Assembly (NCBI GenBank): GCA_036480375.1
Contig: JAZGGI010000003.1
Location: 62,001 to 126,000, forward strand
Origin: Candidatus Zixiibacteriota bacterium
Lineage (GTDB): Bacteria; Zixibacteria; MSB-5A5; GN15; JAAZOE01
Direction of reading: 5' to 3'
Length of the DNA: 64,000 nt
The notes under the pieces are model-generated. The model did no database searches, was not told where the DNA came from, and was given only the letters and a program-made list of their open reading frames with translations. Every line of letters begins with the position of its first letter. The stretch's first letter is position 1. Position numbers and translations under genes: made by a program. Shown piece by piece: positions 8,792 through 19,074 of the stretch.

Positions 8792-10609
8792 TTATTTTAG
8801 ACGCAGCCGAGCCTGTTTGATATTTTCAAGAGTATTTCTGTTGTTTGGATAAACTTCCAGGACATTTTCCCAGAGGCGAATCGCGTTCTCATAATCACCT
8901 CGGCGAAAGGATTCGAGACCTTCGAGATAGACATTCCAAATCCGGCTATCTTTTTGAAGGTCCTCAAGCGAGGGCGACTGATGAATTCGTTCGGTGATCT
9001 TATCCAGATATTCCTGGGCGGTTTTATTTCCCGGATCCAAACCAAGAACCATGCGCAGAGTACGCTGCGATGATATATACTTGCCCTGATTGAAATATTC
9101 CAGGCCAAGATTTAGATGCTGGGCCAGATTAAGCCGCTTTTCAGCCAACCGTGATCCCGTTCTGCCCAATTCATTTTGGAAATCATACATCAGAACGGTA
9201 TTATATCTGTCGTATGCGGTAATGTAATCGCCATTATCGAATGATGATTTGGCTATCTCGAGATTGGTATTGATTTTTCTATTTATGGCGAAATTAACGG
9301 CTAAATCCAAAGTGTCGAGATCGGCCGATTGAATTCCATATAGGCGAGCCAGGCGTATCATATTATGAGCCGGAATCAAGGCGCCTTCTTCAAATAAAAT
9401 CCTCGCCTGTGTCATCAAATCGACTCCGGTACCTCCGGTCATTATCGTGTCGGTTCGGGATGGATAGCCGTTCAATCCACTCAGAGTGACATTGATTTCG
9501 TTGATGCGTGATTTTATAAATTCTCCATCTTCGTCTTTAGCATACGCGTCGGCTCGATAATATGCCGCCAGGGATGAGTCATACATTTCGGCATCATAGA
9601 AATCATTGGCCTTATCCATATATTTTTTGAGCGCTTGTTTTCGATTTTCTTCGAGTGCGCTCTGAACGCCTGCCTGCTCAGCGCTTTCATGCTGAGCGAT
9701 ACTTTCGTCCTGAGTAATGCCGAAATTGAGTGTAAAGGAAAACCGATGGCTGTCGCTGAGGTGATCGATAAATTTGTAGGCGTAATCCACGAACAAATTT
9801 TGATATTGTATCCCCATCCCCAGCGATGGATTATCGCGATCGTATCCGGCCCGGAGAGCCAAACCGGAATTATGTATCGCCTCAAATCCCGTGCGTACTT
9901 TGACAGAGCGATTTTCGGGTTTTTCCAAATCCAGATTGACGCGACCAAAGACCGGGAAATCTTTCTTTGAAAGATAATATGATAATCCAGTCTTAAAAGT
10001 AATTGGGATTCTTTCTTTCTCGCTTATCAGCTGCATTTTGGCCCCGATAATATCCTGGATAACCAACCCGGCATAAAGATTGTTAATAATTTTCGCCCGT
10101 CCACCCAGATCAAAACCAAAACCGTAGGCCGAATAATTATCAATCGATTGATGATTCATCTTAAATGTTATACCAGCTGAATATCTATTTAAAAAAGCCC
10201 GGCTGTAAGAAAAGAGTATTTGCATTTGAGAAGCTGAAAAACGACCCAGGTCATAATAATCCGAACCGCGCCGACCGATATCATCGGTGCCGATTCTCAT
10301 TCCGGCGACGCCGAAAGTCCCCCAGATAGATGGATAAGCGTAGGCTATGAAATCGTAAGTGGTTTCCTCAAATAACACGGCGTGGAGGAATGAAACCTGT
10401 TGAGTCTGAAGTGATGTCAGGCCGGCCGGGTTATAATATATGGCGGTAGCGTCATCGGCCAGTCCGATAAATCCGTTACCCATGCCCATTGCCCGGGCTC
10501 CCCCGCCGATGCTGAAAACCGATTCGGTGCCGCCGTCGTCTCCCGACCAGGCGTTAGCGGAGATGAGCGTCATTGCGAAAACGAATATGAAAATAATTTT
10601 CCGCATCAT
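8792..10609 (-). CDS. PorV/PorQ-like outer-membrane protein with C-terminal TPR region
   Basis: This 605-residue protein has a signal peptide (residues 1-20, MMRKIIFIFVFAMTLISANA). Residues 25 to about 300 look like a FadL-type beta-barrel of the PorV/PorQ group: it opens with GARAMGMGNGFIGLADDATA and IYYNPAGLTSL and shows alternating aromatic strands after that. Residues 325-605 carry TPR-like helices (AYYRADAYAKDEDGE, NLGLEYFNQGKYISSQRTL, LESFRRGDYENAIRLWENV), which is an addition to the usual barrel. PorV takes part in type IX secretion, holding C-terminal-domain cargo at the outer surface. Its start overlaps the stop of the large secreted protein by four bases (ATGA), so the two probably work together. 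Confidence 0.8.
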   Translation of the reverse strand: MMRKIIFIFVFAMTLISANAWSGDDGGTESVFSIGGGARAMGMGNGFIGLADDATAIYYNPAGLTSLQTQQVSFLHAVLFEETTYDFIAYAYPSIWGTFGVAGMRIGTDDIGRRGSDYYDLGRFSASQMQILFSYSRAFLNRYSAGITFKMNHQSIDNYSAYGFGFDLGGRAKIINNLYAGLVIQDIIGAKMQLISEKERIPITFKTGLSYYLSKKDFPVFGRVNLDLEKPENRSVKVRTGFEAIHNSGLALRAGYDRDNPSLGMGIQYQNLFVDYAYKFIDHLSDSHRFSFTLNFGITQDESIAQHESAEQAGVQSALEENRKQALKKYMDKANDFYDAEMYDSSLAAYYRADAYAKDEDGEFIKSRINEINVTLSGLNGYPSRTDTIMTGGTGVDLMTQARILFEEGALIPAHNMIRLARLYGIQSADLDTLDLAVNFAINRKINTNLEIAKSSFDNGDYITAYDRYNTVLMYDFQNELGRTGSRLAEKRLNLAQHLNLGLEYFNQGKYISSQRTLRMVLGLDPGNKTAQEYLDKITERIHQSPSLEDLQKDSRIWNVYLEGLESFRRGDYENAIRLWENVLEVYPNNRNTLENIKQARLRLK

Positions 10610-13600
10610 TTCACCACCGCTATTTTGACTTTGGCCGTGAGATTGCCTTCGGCGACTTCGATATATGCGACATAGACACCGTTGAGAACAACATCACCCT
10701 CGCCGTTGTGGCCGTCCCAATAGGCTCGGGCCAATTGATCCGATTGGCCTCCAACACTGCCGGCGTCATAATGAAGATGACGGACTCGTTCGCCAGTGAC
10801 GGCGTAGATATAAATATCGACATCAGAATCAGTCGGGAGGTTATAAATAAATTCGGTTTCTTCAAAGTTGGGATTGAACGGATTCGGGTAATTTTTAAAC
10901 GACTCGCCAAATTCGGTCGCGATTATTGCCTGAGGTAAATTGATCTCGAAGGCGCGATCCAAAATACCGGTTACGGTTACTTTCTCGCCAATCCTTGGCC
11001 CGGAGGCGAATTCGGCTGAAATATCAGCGCTTTCAAGACGCATATTGAAGAAATCGAAAAAGGCATCAACTTTGGGGGTGAATCGCAGTTCGATAATTTC
11101 TTTTTCACCCGGAGGGATAATTAAGCCGGTAAAACTGTAGGCCAGTTTGCCGTCAACAAGCTCAAGGGATGTTATCGGCTGATCGTCGAGATAAAAGGCC
11201 GAGCCGGTTTCGGTGACCAAATACTCTCCATCAATTTGTTTGCCGTCGCGATCGGTAACTGTAATAGTAATCGTGTTTATCAGAATCGAATTGCGAATAT
11301 CATTGGAAACGTTTTCCATCATCAGTTTAAATAATATGGCTGTCGCATCTCTGACCAATGGCTGGGTATCGAATGAATCTGGCTGGATAACCAATTTCGT
11401 AATTGAGGCTTTTACCATAAACGGCAGTATAATTGGCTGGCTCAAATCTTCTACCGCTTCCCCGGTGTTTTTATCAATAGGCAACTCACCCCATTTGATA
11501 AGAAATTCGGATATAAGTTCCGTTGCCGGTGAAGTGAGATTCCAAATAAGTTCATCGTCAAGAGGAAGCTCAATCGGGAAATTAACGCCAAAATCGCCGG
11601 AACCAAAATAATCCAAAATCAGGGTTCCGCCTTCAATTTCAGCCTGACCGTTATTGCGGTATTCAGCGACGATTGAAAAATCTTCGGCGTAATCAAGGAT
11701 CGCGAGAGAGCCGGGGCGGTCGACAAATTCGGCGTCAAATATTAATTTCGCGGGCGTCTGGATGACAGCGACAATATTATTATCCGGACGCGGCTGCAAA
11801 ACATCCTGACCGCTCAGGGGGACCATATAAAATCGTTCGGCCGGGTTGGGGTTACCGCCCGCCATGACGTAAAATAGAACTTTGACCGAATCTTTGGCGG
11901 GTACGGAAGTAATATCAACCGGTTCGAATACTATCGATTCACCGTCTGAGAATAAACCAACCGTTAAGGATTCTTCAAAATCCTCAGTGGAGGTGTTGAT
12001 TACGTATCCGCTGATACCGAATTCCTGCCCGGTGTTGACATGGGGAGCGTTGGGAGCTTCGATAGATAAATGGCCGATACTTAAGAATTGACTGCCGACA
12101 ATCGTAACCGGGAACGCGAACGATTTTACTTCATCGACAGGAATTATATCGGCTTCGATTCCATTAAGCAGTAATTTGGCGGTTAATGTTTTTCCAATCC
12201 ATTCTTCCGGAATAGTCAACGGTGCGCTGGCAATGTTAGTAACTCCGGGGGTTAAGATGTATTCGTCTTCCAATAGTCGGGCGGAACTGGTAATTGAGCC
12301 GTCGGTGACAATTAATTGAGTTCCTGCGCCGTTTAGATTAATCGAAGACGAGCCAATAAGCTTAAGGGGTATGGTGAATGAAACAGCCGAACCCGCAATC
12401 GCTGAGGCCGGAGTGATAGCATTGTCATTGACAAGTATATTGGCACGAGGGAGGATTGATAGGTTTTTACCTAAATCAAATTTGCCGCGATAGGTGACAA
12501 TTGAGTTATCTTCAAATTGTATGACTGAACGATATTCGATGATATATTCATAAATATTTGTTGGGAATTCATCCCGTAATCGGAGCATGAATTCATGGGA
12601 TATTTCCGGCTCCCAGTTGAATTCCTTGAAACGCACCTGAGCAATACTAAATAATGATGAATCTTGAGCGATTCTAAGAGTTATATCAAAACTCCTGGCC
12701 GGTTCATATGAGTTTTCATTTCTTATGACTATTCCGCCCTGTAAATCATAATCATATTGAAACGCCGTGTCGGGTAAATTTTCAGATATTACTTCAAACG
12801 GAATAAACGGCACAACTTCGAACATGTGCGAAAACTCATATTCGGTGATGAAGATAATATCATCAATCTGGTAATGCGCTTCTGCAATGATAATATAATC
12901 GTATTCTTCGGCAGGAAACTCAGCTTTAATATTATCAATAATCACGCATCCAATCGCATCACCGGGTTCAGGTAAGCATTGATCAGGATATGGCGAGATA
13001 ACCTGTTCATCAGTTTCATTAAATATTTCAGATCGAAATTCAAGAAATACAGGTGTTATATTTCCGAAATTTTTGCCGTAAGCTCTTACAGAGGCTTCCC
13101 ATGTCTCAGGTATCGTTGATGCAATCGGAAAATCATCATTGGGCCGGGCAACAATCCCATTTGCGATAAATTCGGTGGATTCAATCAATAGCTCGCCATC
13201 GACGATCATTTTAGCCAAAAGTACAGTCGGTCCCGGTTGGCCATCGAATGATATTTCTGTAATGTCCGCAACGCCGTTGATAAAAGTAGCTGGTTGAATA
13301 GCTTCCGGAGTAAACTCGCCGGTTTCCGACTCGAAGCGGACTTCGCCGCCGACTTCATTATAATCGGTTTTAAGATTTTCATATCGATCAAAAACTTCAA
13401 TCGTCAATCCGCCAAATAATTTATTGCCAATAAACTGAGTCTCATCGACCGATAAACTCATGCGGTCGGTTTGAGCCGGCAAAATATTTATATCAAGAGT
13501 ACGTTCGATAGTCTCATGAGATAAGACCAGATTATTTATCCCCGCCGCAAAGAGCCGAATATTAGTTGAACCTTCGCCATTGCCTACATAAATATTATTG

Positions 13601-14934
13601 ATGATAGGCATGGTTCCATCAGGCGCAATCTCTCCCCCCGCAATATCTATCATACCCGTAAACGGATTTCCGCTCGAATCAACAGCATTGGAGATCGAGA
13701 TTGTAAGCGGTTCTCCCGCTCGTGTATTTTGCGAAAATGAAACATCAAAATCAGCCAACTGGCCCGAAAGAACAAAGATATTTTCAATCGTTGCGGATAA
13801 TCCGGATACTTCTTTGACTAATAATACCCTCTGCCCCGCCGTCTTGAAAATAAACCCGTCACCAGAAAAGACTCTTCGCCCCTGATCCTGTGCAGTAAAC
13901 TGATAAGGATTTGAAACATCATAAGTAATCTCCGCTTCGCTATCATCACTTTCAAACCAAACCGATCCGATAAAATCATATTTGCGATTTCCAAAATCAT
14001 CGGCCAGGGTAATGGTAATATCGTTATTTAATGGAGTTCCGGCATTTACCGATTCGGATTCGTGGACGGCAATAATCTGAGCCGTTTCTCCCGGCGAAAC
14101 CGTTATCTCTCCTGAATAGGCGGTCAAATCTCCGGCCGTAGCGACAACTCGACCGACACCCACAGTAGTCGCCTGAAAAGCCGAGCCGAACATGCGGCCG
14201 ATATTATCCTGAGTGTCATCAATCGACCAGATAGCAGTTTCCGGGCTGATGATATTGCCGTATTGGTCGGCAATAAACGCTTCAAACATGATCGTCTCGC
14301 CGGCGATAATTGATAAATCTCCGGTTGGCAATATCGCCAGCTGGGCCGGTTCATCGGGGAGAATCGTGAAGAAATCGCTGAAATTCGGCCCGGCTATGGT
14401 CCGTCCAAAGAAATTATCAACTTGCACCACAATTCGATAATCTCCACTTCGTATGGGATTGGCGATAGCGTCTATATTAAAGTAAACCTGGTATGGCCGA
14501 TGAGGATCATTCTTATATTCGGTAATCTCGATAACGACCGATTCCGAATAAACAAATATCCCGGTTATATTGGGCATGTATCCGGTTGAATCTTTATCAA
14601 GGTAAGTCACCGAAGTCACAGTCGATATATCAAATTCCGGAGGAAACGTTAAAACAATTTTTCGTTTTTTGATCAATCCGCTCGGAAATTTGGTGTTTTC
14701 AGGCAAAATGAATCCGATTTGATGGACGCTCATTCGGCCAACGACATAATCGGATAAAGAATCGGTTATATTTTCGATTTCAGTGGGAATAATCGGGTGG
14801 CCCGGCGCTGCCTGAATAGTATCCGATAAAACATAAGGACCGTCCACAAATTCAATTTTATCGTGGGGGCTTTCAGTAGCCATGACCGAAGCTGTTAAAA
14901 CGAGTATGAAGAGTATCAGTATTTTCTGAGCCAT
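10606..14934 (-). CDS. Very large secreted Ig-like surface protein with NYPNPFNP C-terminal sorting domain
   Basis: The predicted product is about 1442 residues. I chose the ATG at 14934 because a clean signal peptide (MAQKILILFILVLTASVMA) starts there; an in-frame start at 15033 would put 33 polar residues before it. The body is a chain of beta-rich Ig-like repeats, including a BIG2-like stretch (ATIWSIDDTQDNIGRMFGSA) and CARDB-like segments near the middle. The last 95 residues are a FlgD-Ig/type-IX sorting domain with NYPNPFNP, then GERVRHLHYDAG and a final KVKIAVVK. This suggests export and attachment at the outer surface, with a role in adhesion or in the cell envelope. No catalytic domain was recognised. 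Confidence 0.8.
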   Translation of the reverse strand: MAQKILILFILVLTASVMATESPHDKIEFVDGPYVLSDTIQAAPGHPIIPTEIENITDSLSDYVVGRMSVHQIGFILPENTKFPSGLIKKRKIVLTFPPEFDISTVTSVTYLDKDSTGYMPNITGIFVYSESVVIEITEYKNDPHRPYQVYFNIDAIANPIRSGDYRIVVQVDNFFGRTIAGPNFSDFFTILPDEPAQLAILPTGDLSIIAGETIMFEAFIADQYGNIISPETAIWSIDDTQDNIGRMFGSAFQATTVGVGRVVATAGDLTAYSGEITVSPGETAQIIAVHESESVNAGTPLNNDITITLADDFGNRKYDFIGSVWFESDDSEAEITYDVSNPYQFTAQDQGRRVFSGDGFIFKTAGQRVLLVKEVSGLSATIENIFVLSGQLADFDVSFSQNTRAGEPLTISISNAVDSSGNPFTGMIDIAGGEIAPDGTMPIINNIYVGNGEGSTNIRLFAAGINNLVLSHETIERTLDINILPAQTDRMSLSVDETQFIGNKLFGGLTIEVFDRYENLKTDYNEVGGEVRFESETGEFTPEAIQPATFINGVADITEISFDGQPGPTVLLAKMIVDGELLIESTEFIANGIVARPNDDFPIASTIPETWEASVRAYGKNFGNITPVFLEFRSEIFNETDEQVISPYPDQCLPEPGDAIGCVIIDNIKAEFPAEEYDYIIIAEAHYQIDDIIFITEYEFSHMFEVVPFIPFEVISENLPDTAFQYDYDLQGGIVIRNENSYEPARSFDITLRIAQDSSLFSIAQVRFKEFNWEPEISHEFMLRLRDEFPTNIYEYIIEYRSVIQFEDNSIVTYRGKFDLGKNLSILPRANILVNDNAITPASAIAGSAVSFTIPLKLIGSSSINLNGAGTQLIVTDGSITSSARLLEDEYILTPGVTNIASAPLTIPEEWIGKTLTAKLLLNGIEADIIPVDEVKSFAFPVTIVGSQFLSIGHLSIEAPNAPHVNTGQEFGISGYVINTSTEDFEESLTVGLFSDGESIVFEPVDITSVPAKDSVKVLFYVMAGGNPNPAERFYMVPLSGQDVLQPRPDNNIVAVIQTPAKLIFDAEFVDRPGSLAILDYAEDFSIVAEYRNNGQAEIEGGTLILDYFGSGDFGVNFPIELPLDDELIWNLTSPATELISEFLIKWGELPIDKNTGEAVEDLSQPIILPFMVKASITKLVIQPDSFDTQPLVRDATAILFKLMMENVSNDIRNSILINTITITVTDRDGKQIDGEYLVTETGSAFYLDDQPITSLELVDGKLAYSFTGLIIPPGEKEIIELRFTPKVDAFFDFFNMRLESADISAEFASGPRIGEKVTVTGILDRAFEINLPQAIIATEFGESFKNYPNPFNPNFEETEFIYNLPTDSDVDIYIYAVTGERVRHLHYDAGSVGGQSDQLARAYWDGHNGEGDVVLNGVYVAYIEVAEGNLTAKVKIAVVK

Positions 14935-15306
14935 ATTCAGAATCTGCAAAATATAATTGTTCGACTGCCTTGAAGCAAAAGCCATGCCTTTGAATCGCGT
15001 TTCGAATTTCCTGCGATAATTAGATTGATACATTTTAAAGGAAATTTCCGGCTTCTATATTCGCCTGTATTTGAATATCTTAGCGTGACAAGAAAATTAC
15101 TGTCGGATTTGAGAATATTATATCCTGTAGTGTGAATTTGAATAAAAAAAAACGGTTGCAATTAATTGCGCTTTTTACGCAGTGAGAATCATAGGCTCAT
15201 CATAATACTGCAGGCCCAATAACTATGAACGAAAATCTGAACTTGTGATAAATCAATTATTGCTTTAGCTTAATATCTAATGCGATACTTTATAATATCC
15301 TGATAA
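14935..15306. other. Intergenic stretch between folD and the large surface-protein gene
   Basis: This 372-base stretch is AT-rich. It includes the unused in-frame 5' extension of the surface-protein frame (14935-15033). The only structure seen is a 12-base palindrome (GCAATTAATTGC, 15158-15169) followed on the minus strand by nine T at 15152-15144, a weak terminator candidate for the folD operon 140 bases upstream. No convincing promoter or small gene was found. Confidence 0.5.
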
Positions 15307-16197
15307 TTATTTATTATAAACCAACTTAAGCTTGGTTGCTCTTACCGTATTATACATCAGCATCGCGATTGTCATCGGCCCGACTCCGCCCGGTACGGGT
15401 GTTATCATCGAAGCTTTTTCGAGACATCCGTCAAAATCAACATCACCGCAGAGCTTATAACCTTTAGGAGCATTTTTATCTTCGACCTGATTCTGCCCTA
15501 CATCGATAATAATGGCGCCTTCTTTTATCATATCAGCCGTAACGAAATTAGCACGTCCGATAGCGGCGATAATAATATCGGCCTGAATGGTTTCGCCGGG
15601 AATATTGGCTGTACCGGTATGGCAAACAGTCACGGTGGCGTTACAGCCCTGCCATTTTTGCATTAGCATGACGGCCAGAGGTTTTCCCACGATATTGCTG
15701 CGACCCAGAACGACCACTTTTTTGCCTTTGGGGTCGACATTTATATCGTCAATCATCTTGATAACGCCAAACGGTGTACAGGGCAGGAAAATCGGCTCGC
15801 CGATTAACAGATGCCCCATATTCATGGGATGGAACGCGTCAACGTCTTTGAGAGGATCGAGAGTAAGCGTGATGTCCATTTCGTTGATATGTTTGGGCAG
15901 GGGTGATTGCACCAAAATGCCGTGGATATCATCTCGATTGTTTAGTTCATTAACTATTTCGACTAAATCGTTTTGAGAAATATCGGCGTCGCGTTTGATG
16001 ACTTCGCTGAAAAGGCCCAATTTGCTAGCGGTTTTGGCTTTACTGTTAACGTATAATTGCGATGCGGGATCATCTCCAACGAGAACCGCCGCCAGCCCCG
16101 GTATCACTCCCCGCGATTTTAAATCTTCAATATCGACCTTAAGTTCTTGTTTGATTTTTTTCGCTATCGCCTTACCGTTAATCAGCTTACCCTGCAT
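15307..16197 (-). CDS. folD: Bifunctional methylene-THF dehydrogenase / methenyl-THF cyclohydrolase
   Basis: The protein has 296 residues counted from the ATG at 16197. That start has a strong ribosome site (AGAGGAGG, nine bases upstream) inside the end of ymdB; an upstream in-frame start at 16263 would add 22 unrelated residues. FolD interconverts 5,10-methylene-THF, methenyl-THF and 10-formyl-THF with NADP in the cytosol, supplying purines and formyl-Met. The catalytic YVNSKAKTASKLGL, the substrate motif VQSPLPKH, the dinucleotide loop VVLGRSNIVGKPLAVML and the signature PVPGGVGPMTIAML are all present. It is the last gene of the zapA-rny-ymdB-folD run and overlaps ymdB by 11 bases. Confidence 0.97.
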   Translation of the reverse strand: MQGKLINGKAIAKKIKQELKVDIEDLKSRGVIPGLAAVLVGDDPASQLYVNSKAKTASKLGLFSEVIKRDADISQNDLVEIVNELNNRDDIHGILVQSPLPKHINEMDITLTLDPLKDVDAFHPMNMGHLLIGEPIFLPCTPFGVIKMIDDINVDPKGKKVVVLGRSNIVGKPLAVMLMQKWQGCNATVTVCHTGTANIPGETIQADIIIAAIGRANFVTADMIKEGAIIIDVGQNQVEDKNAPKGYKLCGDVDFDGCLEKASMITPVPGGVGPMTIAMLMYNTVRATKLKLVYNK

Positions 16198-17023
16198 TAG
16201 CGCTTTCCTCCTCTGGATCGCGAAAAGGTAAATTAAGATCCGTTTCCATGTTGAATCTTTCAATTTTTATTGCCCGTGTATCGTTTTCCATATCAAATTC
16301 GAGATAGACTCCGGATATCCGAACATCATCTTCTGCCACCGATAATCGAATTGGACGACCCGATAAAAATCGTGCCAGGGCCGGCTTCTTGTTCATCCCC
16401 AGAATTGAATCATAGGGCCCCGTCATCCCGACGTCAGTGATATATGCCGTACCACGGCCCGATATCTGTTCGTCAGCCGTTTGTACATGGGTATGAGTTC
16501 CGATTACCGCCGAAACCAAACCATCAAGATGGAAAAAGGCCGCCAGCTTTTCCGAAGTCGCTTCGGCATGAAAATCAACGATGATGATTTTGATCTTCTC
16601 ATCCAGTTTCTTAATTATCTGGTCGGCGGTCTTAAACGGGCAATCAATATCGTACATAAATGTTCGACCCATCAGCGAGATAACGGCAATCGGATAATCA
16701 CCCGCCTGACCGATATATAATCCGTTTCCGGGCGCTCCGGGGTAATTGGCCGGGCGGATTAATCGGGATTCTTCCCTGAGGTAATCACCGATTCCCTGAC
16801 GATCCCAGATATGATTGCCTGATGATTGACAATCGACACCGTAGGTGAATACTTTCCGAGCCATCTCGGGAGTGATGCCAAACCCGCCGGCGGCGTTTTC
16901 GGTATTGGCGATTACAAAATCAGCCTGATATTTGTATTTCAGCCGGCGGGTCATATGGGATAGAATATTCCGCCCCGGTTTACCGACAACGTCGGCTATG
17001 AAAATTACTTTGCACAATGACAT
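16187..17023 (-). CDS. ymdB: YmdB-family metallophosphoesterase
   Basis: This 278-residue protein matches the YmdB/TIGR00282 calcineurin-like family. Metal-site motifs are in order: FIADVVGKPGR (8-18), ANTENAAGG (39-47), GNHIWD (about 67-72), DFHAEATSEK, then GTHTHVQTAD and ITDVGMTGPYDS. In Bacillus, YmdB hydrolyses 2',3'- and 3',5'-cyclic nucleotides and affects biofilm and motility gene expression. The gene follows rny directly with no gap, the same order as in Firmicutes, which supports a link to RNA turnover. Its final bases contain the folD ribosome site. Confidence 0.93.
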   Translation of the reverse strand: MSLCKVIFIADVVGKPGRNILSHMTRRLKYKYQADFVIANTENAAGGFGITPEMARKVFTYGVDCQSSGNHIWDRQGIGDYLREESRLIRPANYPGAPGNGLYIGQAGDYPIAVISLMGRTFMYDIDCPFKTADQIIKKLDEKIKIIIVDFHAEATSEKLAAFFHLDGLVSAVIGTHTHVQTADEQISGRGTAYITDVGMTGPYDSILGMNKKPALARFLSGRPIRLSVAEDDVRISGVYLEFDMENDTRAIKIERFNMETDLNLPFRDPEEESANAG

Positions 17024-18586
17024 TTATTTGGCGTACTCCACGGCTCTCATTTCACGAATTACCGTAACTTTAATCTGCCCGGGATATTCCATTTCGGTTT
17101 CTATTCGACCGGAGATATCGGTTGCCAGAATTGACGAGGCCAGATCATCCATTTCATCGCACTCGACGATAACGCGAACCTCTCGGCCGGCTTGAATAGC
17201 GTACGCTTTTGAAACTCCTTTGAAGCTATCCGCTAACTCTTCCAGTTTTTCGAGGCGTTTGATATAGCTTTCCAGAGGTTCACGACGGGCTCCGGGGCGA
17301 GCGCCGGAAATGGCATCGGCTGATTGCACCAGGATAGCGTAAGGCGTTTCCTGAGGAACATCGCCATGATGTGATTCTACGGCGTTTATTATGGCCGGGT
17401 CGATATTATATTTCCGCAGGATATTAGAACCGATTTGCGTATGGGTTCCCTCCGTCTCACGATCGACAGCTTTGCCCACATCATGTAATAGACCAGCGCG
17501 TTTGGCGATGGCAGGATCGAGTTCGAGTTCGGAAGCCATGATACCGGCCAGCATGGCCACTTCGACTGAATGGAGCAGGACGTTTTGTCCGTAACTGGTA
17601 CGGAATTTCAATTTACCGAGAAGTTTTATAATATCGAGATGAAGGCCGTGAATACCGATATCAAATGCGGCCTGTTCACCGGCCTCACGGATGATAACTT
17701 CCATATCTTTTTCCGCTTTGACCACTATTTCCTCAATACGGGTAGGATGAATCCGGCCATCGGCAACCAGTTTTTCCAAAGCCATGCGAGCGATTTCCCT
17801 GCGGATGGGATCGTATCCGGACAGAATCACCGCTTCGGGCGTATCGTCAACAATGACGTCTATCCCCGTCGCAGTCTCGAATGAACGAATATTTCTTCCT
17901 TCACGCCCGATAATCCGGCCTTTCATTTCGTCATTGGGCAGAACTACAACCGAAACGGTTGATTCGACGGTATGATCGGCGGCACAGCGTTGAATCGCCT
18001 GAGTCACAATTTCGCGGGCTTCTTTTTCCGCGTCCCGTTCGGCAATTTCTTTTATCTCTTTCGCGAGGGCGGCCGCGTCGATTTTGGCCTGACTTGTCAT
18101 ATTTTCGATTAGAATCTGCTTGGCTTCCTCGGCCGACATACCCGATATCTTTTCGAGTTGGACATTTTGATCGGCAATTAATTTTTCAATGTCTTTTTCC
18201 CTGATTGAAATTGCTTTTTCTCGGGTCGCATTACTACGTTCTTTTTCCTGAATCTTTTTCTCACGATTATTGGCGGTTTCTATTTTTCTATCCAGGTTCG
18301 TTTCTTTATCAGACAACCGCCTTTCGATTTTGGAGAACTCGGTTTTTTTATTTTGAATTTCGCGTTCAAATTTCGCCTTGGCTTTATACCATTCATCTTT
18401 GGCTTCAAGAATTGCTTCTTTTTTCTTTATTTCCGCTTCTTTTTCGGCATCAGCCACAATTCGCCGCGCGAATTCCTCGGCATTGGCTAATTTTCTATTT
18501 CCTACGCGACGGGATAAAATCCATGCCGCATAGCCGGAAATGGCGGCGGCCAAAACTATAAGAACAATAAAAAGTGTTGTTTCCAT
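17024..18586 (-). CDS. rny: Ribonuclease Y
   Basis: This 520-residue endoribonuclease starts mRNA decay at the membrane. An N-terminal helix (about 5-23, [19 protein letters not shown]) is followed by a long charged coiled coil (30-200). A KH domain around [15 protein letters not shown] (about 218-232) binds RNA, and an HD phosphohydrolase domain has [10 protein letters not shown] and the metal pair LLHDVGKA (about 365-372). Length and order match the family. The start has a strong AAGGAGG at 18602-18596; complementary CTCCTT copies just upstream could mask it (described separately). Downstream ymdB is abutting. Confidence 0.97.
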   Translation of the reverse strand: METTLFIVLIVLAAAISGYAAWILSRRVGNRKLANAEEFARRIVADAEKEAEIKKKEAILEAKDEWYKAKAKFEREIQNKKTEFSKIERRLSDKETNLDRKIETANNREKKIQEKERSNATREKAISIREKDIEKLIADQNVQLEKISGMSAEEAKQILIENMTSQAKIDAAALAKEIKEIAERDAEKEAREIVTQAIQRCAADHTVESTVSVVVLPNDEMKGRIIGREGRNIRSFETATGIDVIVDDTPEAVILSGYDPIRREIARMALEKLVADGRIHPTRIEEIVVKAEKDMEVIIREAGEQAAFDIGIHGLHLDIIKLLGKLKFRTSYGQNVLLHSVEVAMLAGIMASELELDPAIAKRAGLLHDVGKAVDRETEGTHTQIGSNILRKYNIDPAIINAVESHHGDVPQETPYAILVQSADAISGARPGARREPLESYIKRLEKLEELADSFKGVSKAYAIQAGREVRVIVECDEMDDLASSILATDISGRIETEMEYPGQIKVTVIREMRAVEYAK

Positions 18587-18595
18587 TTATTTATA

Positions 18596-18636
18596 CCTCC
18601 TTCAAAGGAGAATTTAATTTAGAAGGAGAAAGAGGG
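18596..18636 (-). promoter_or_regulatory. rny leader: ribosome site facing two anti-Shine-Dalgarno copies
   Basis: The rny ribosome site AAGGAGG (18602-18596) lies immediately after CTCCTT (18610-18605), which can pair with it as a tight hairpin with a UUGA-type loop. A second CTCCTT lies at 18628-18623. Either could hide the ribosome site, which would suit feedback control of an RNA-decay enzyme. The pairing is seen; the control is inference. Confidence 0.4.
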
Positions 18637-18681
18637 ATAAAATTATTCGGGTATTAATTTTCGCAAACACCCCAACAATTC

Positions 18682-18981
18682 TTAATCGGGAATTTTATCG
18701 TCCAATAATGAAATTATATCGCCGGCTCGTTTCTCAAACTCAGAAAAATCATGCTGCCCCTCTTTTTGTCTGAATAACTCATCGGTTATATTCAGAGCTG
18801 CCAGGATAGCCACCCGAGAGGGTGATTTATTGGGCGTTTTATCGGCGATGGCGCGCATTTGGGAATCGACGTAGCGCGCGACTTCTTTCATATACTCTAT
18901 ATCGCCATCGGAACGAACGGTATATTCTTCACCATATATATTAACGCGAACTCGATTCTTTGAAGATTCCATTTTTTCCAT
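18682..18981 (-). CDS. zapA: Cell division protein ZapA
   Basis: This 99-residue protein matches ZapA. The N-terminal globular part is RVRVNIYGEEYTVRS, then IEYMKEVARYVDSQM, and the family's hallmark region SRVAILAALNITDELF sits at about 58-73, followed by a C-terminal coiled coil. ZapA cross-links FtsZ filaments at the division site. A second in-frame ATG at codon 4 could also serve as the start. It lies between a small coiled-coil gene and rny. The link with pheT upstream and rny downstream is common in many phyla. Confidence 0.9.
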   Translation of the reverse strand: MEKMESSKNRVRVNIYGEEYTVRSDGDIEYMKEVARYVDSQMRAIADKTPNKSPSRVAILAALNITDELFRQKEGQHDFSEFEKRAGDIISLLDDKIPD

Positions 18982-19074
18982 ATCGCTTAAAAACCGGCCT
19001 TTTATACCAAATTGGACTTTCTCTTCTCCAGTACCTCAATATCGCACAAACTGCGCTTTTATGTCAAGTACAAA

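Noticed and set aside
14935-15033. Upstream start of the large surface protein
   Set aside because: It would place 33 polar residues before a complete signal peptide.
15144-15169. Palindrome plus T run as a definite folD terminator
   Set aside because: The 12-base palindrome leaves no proper loop, and five bases separate it from the T run.
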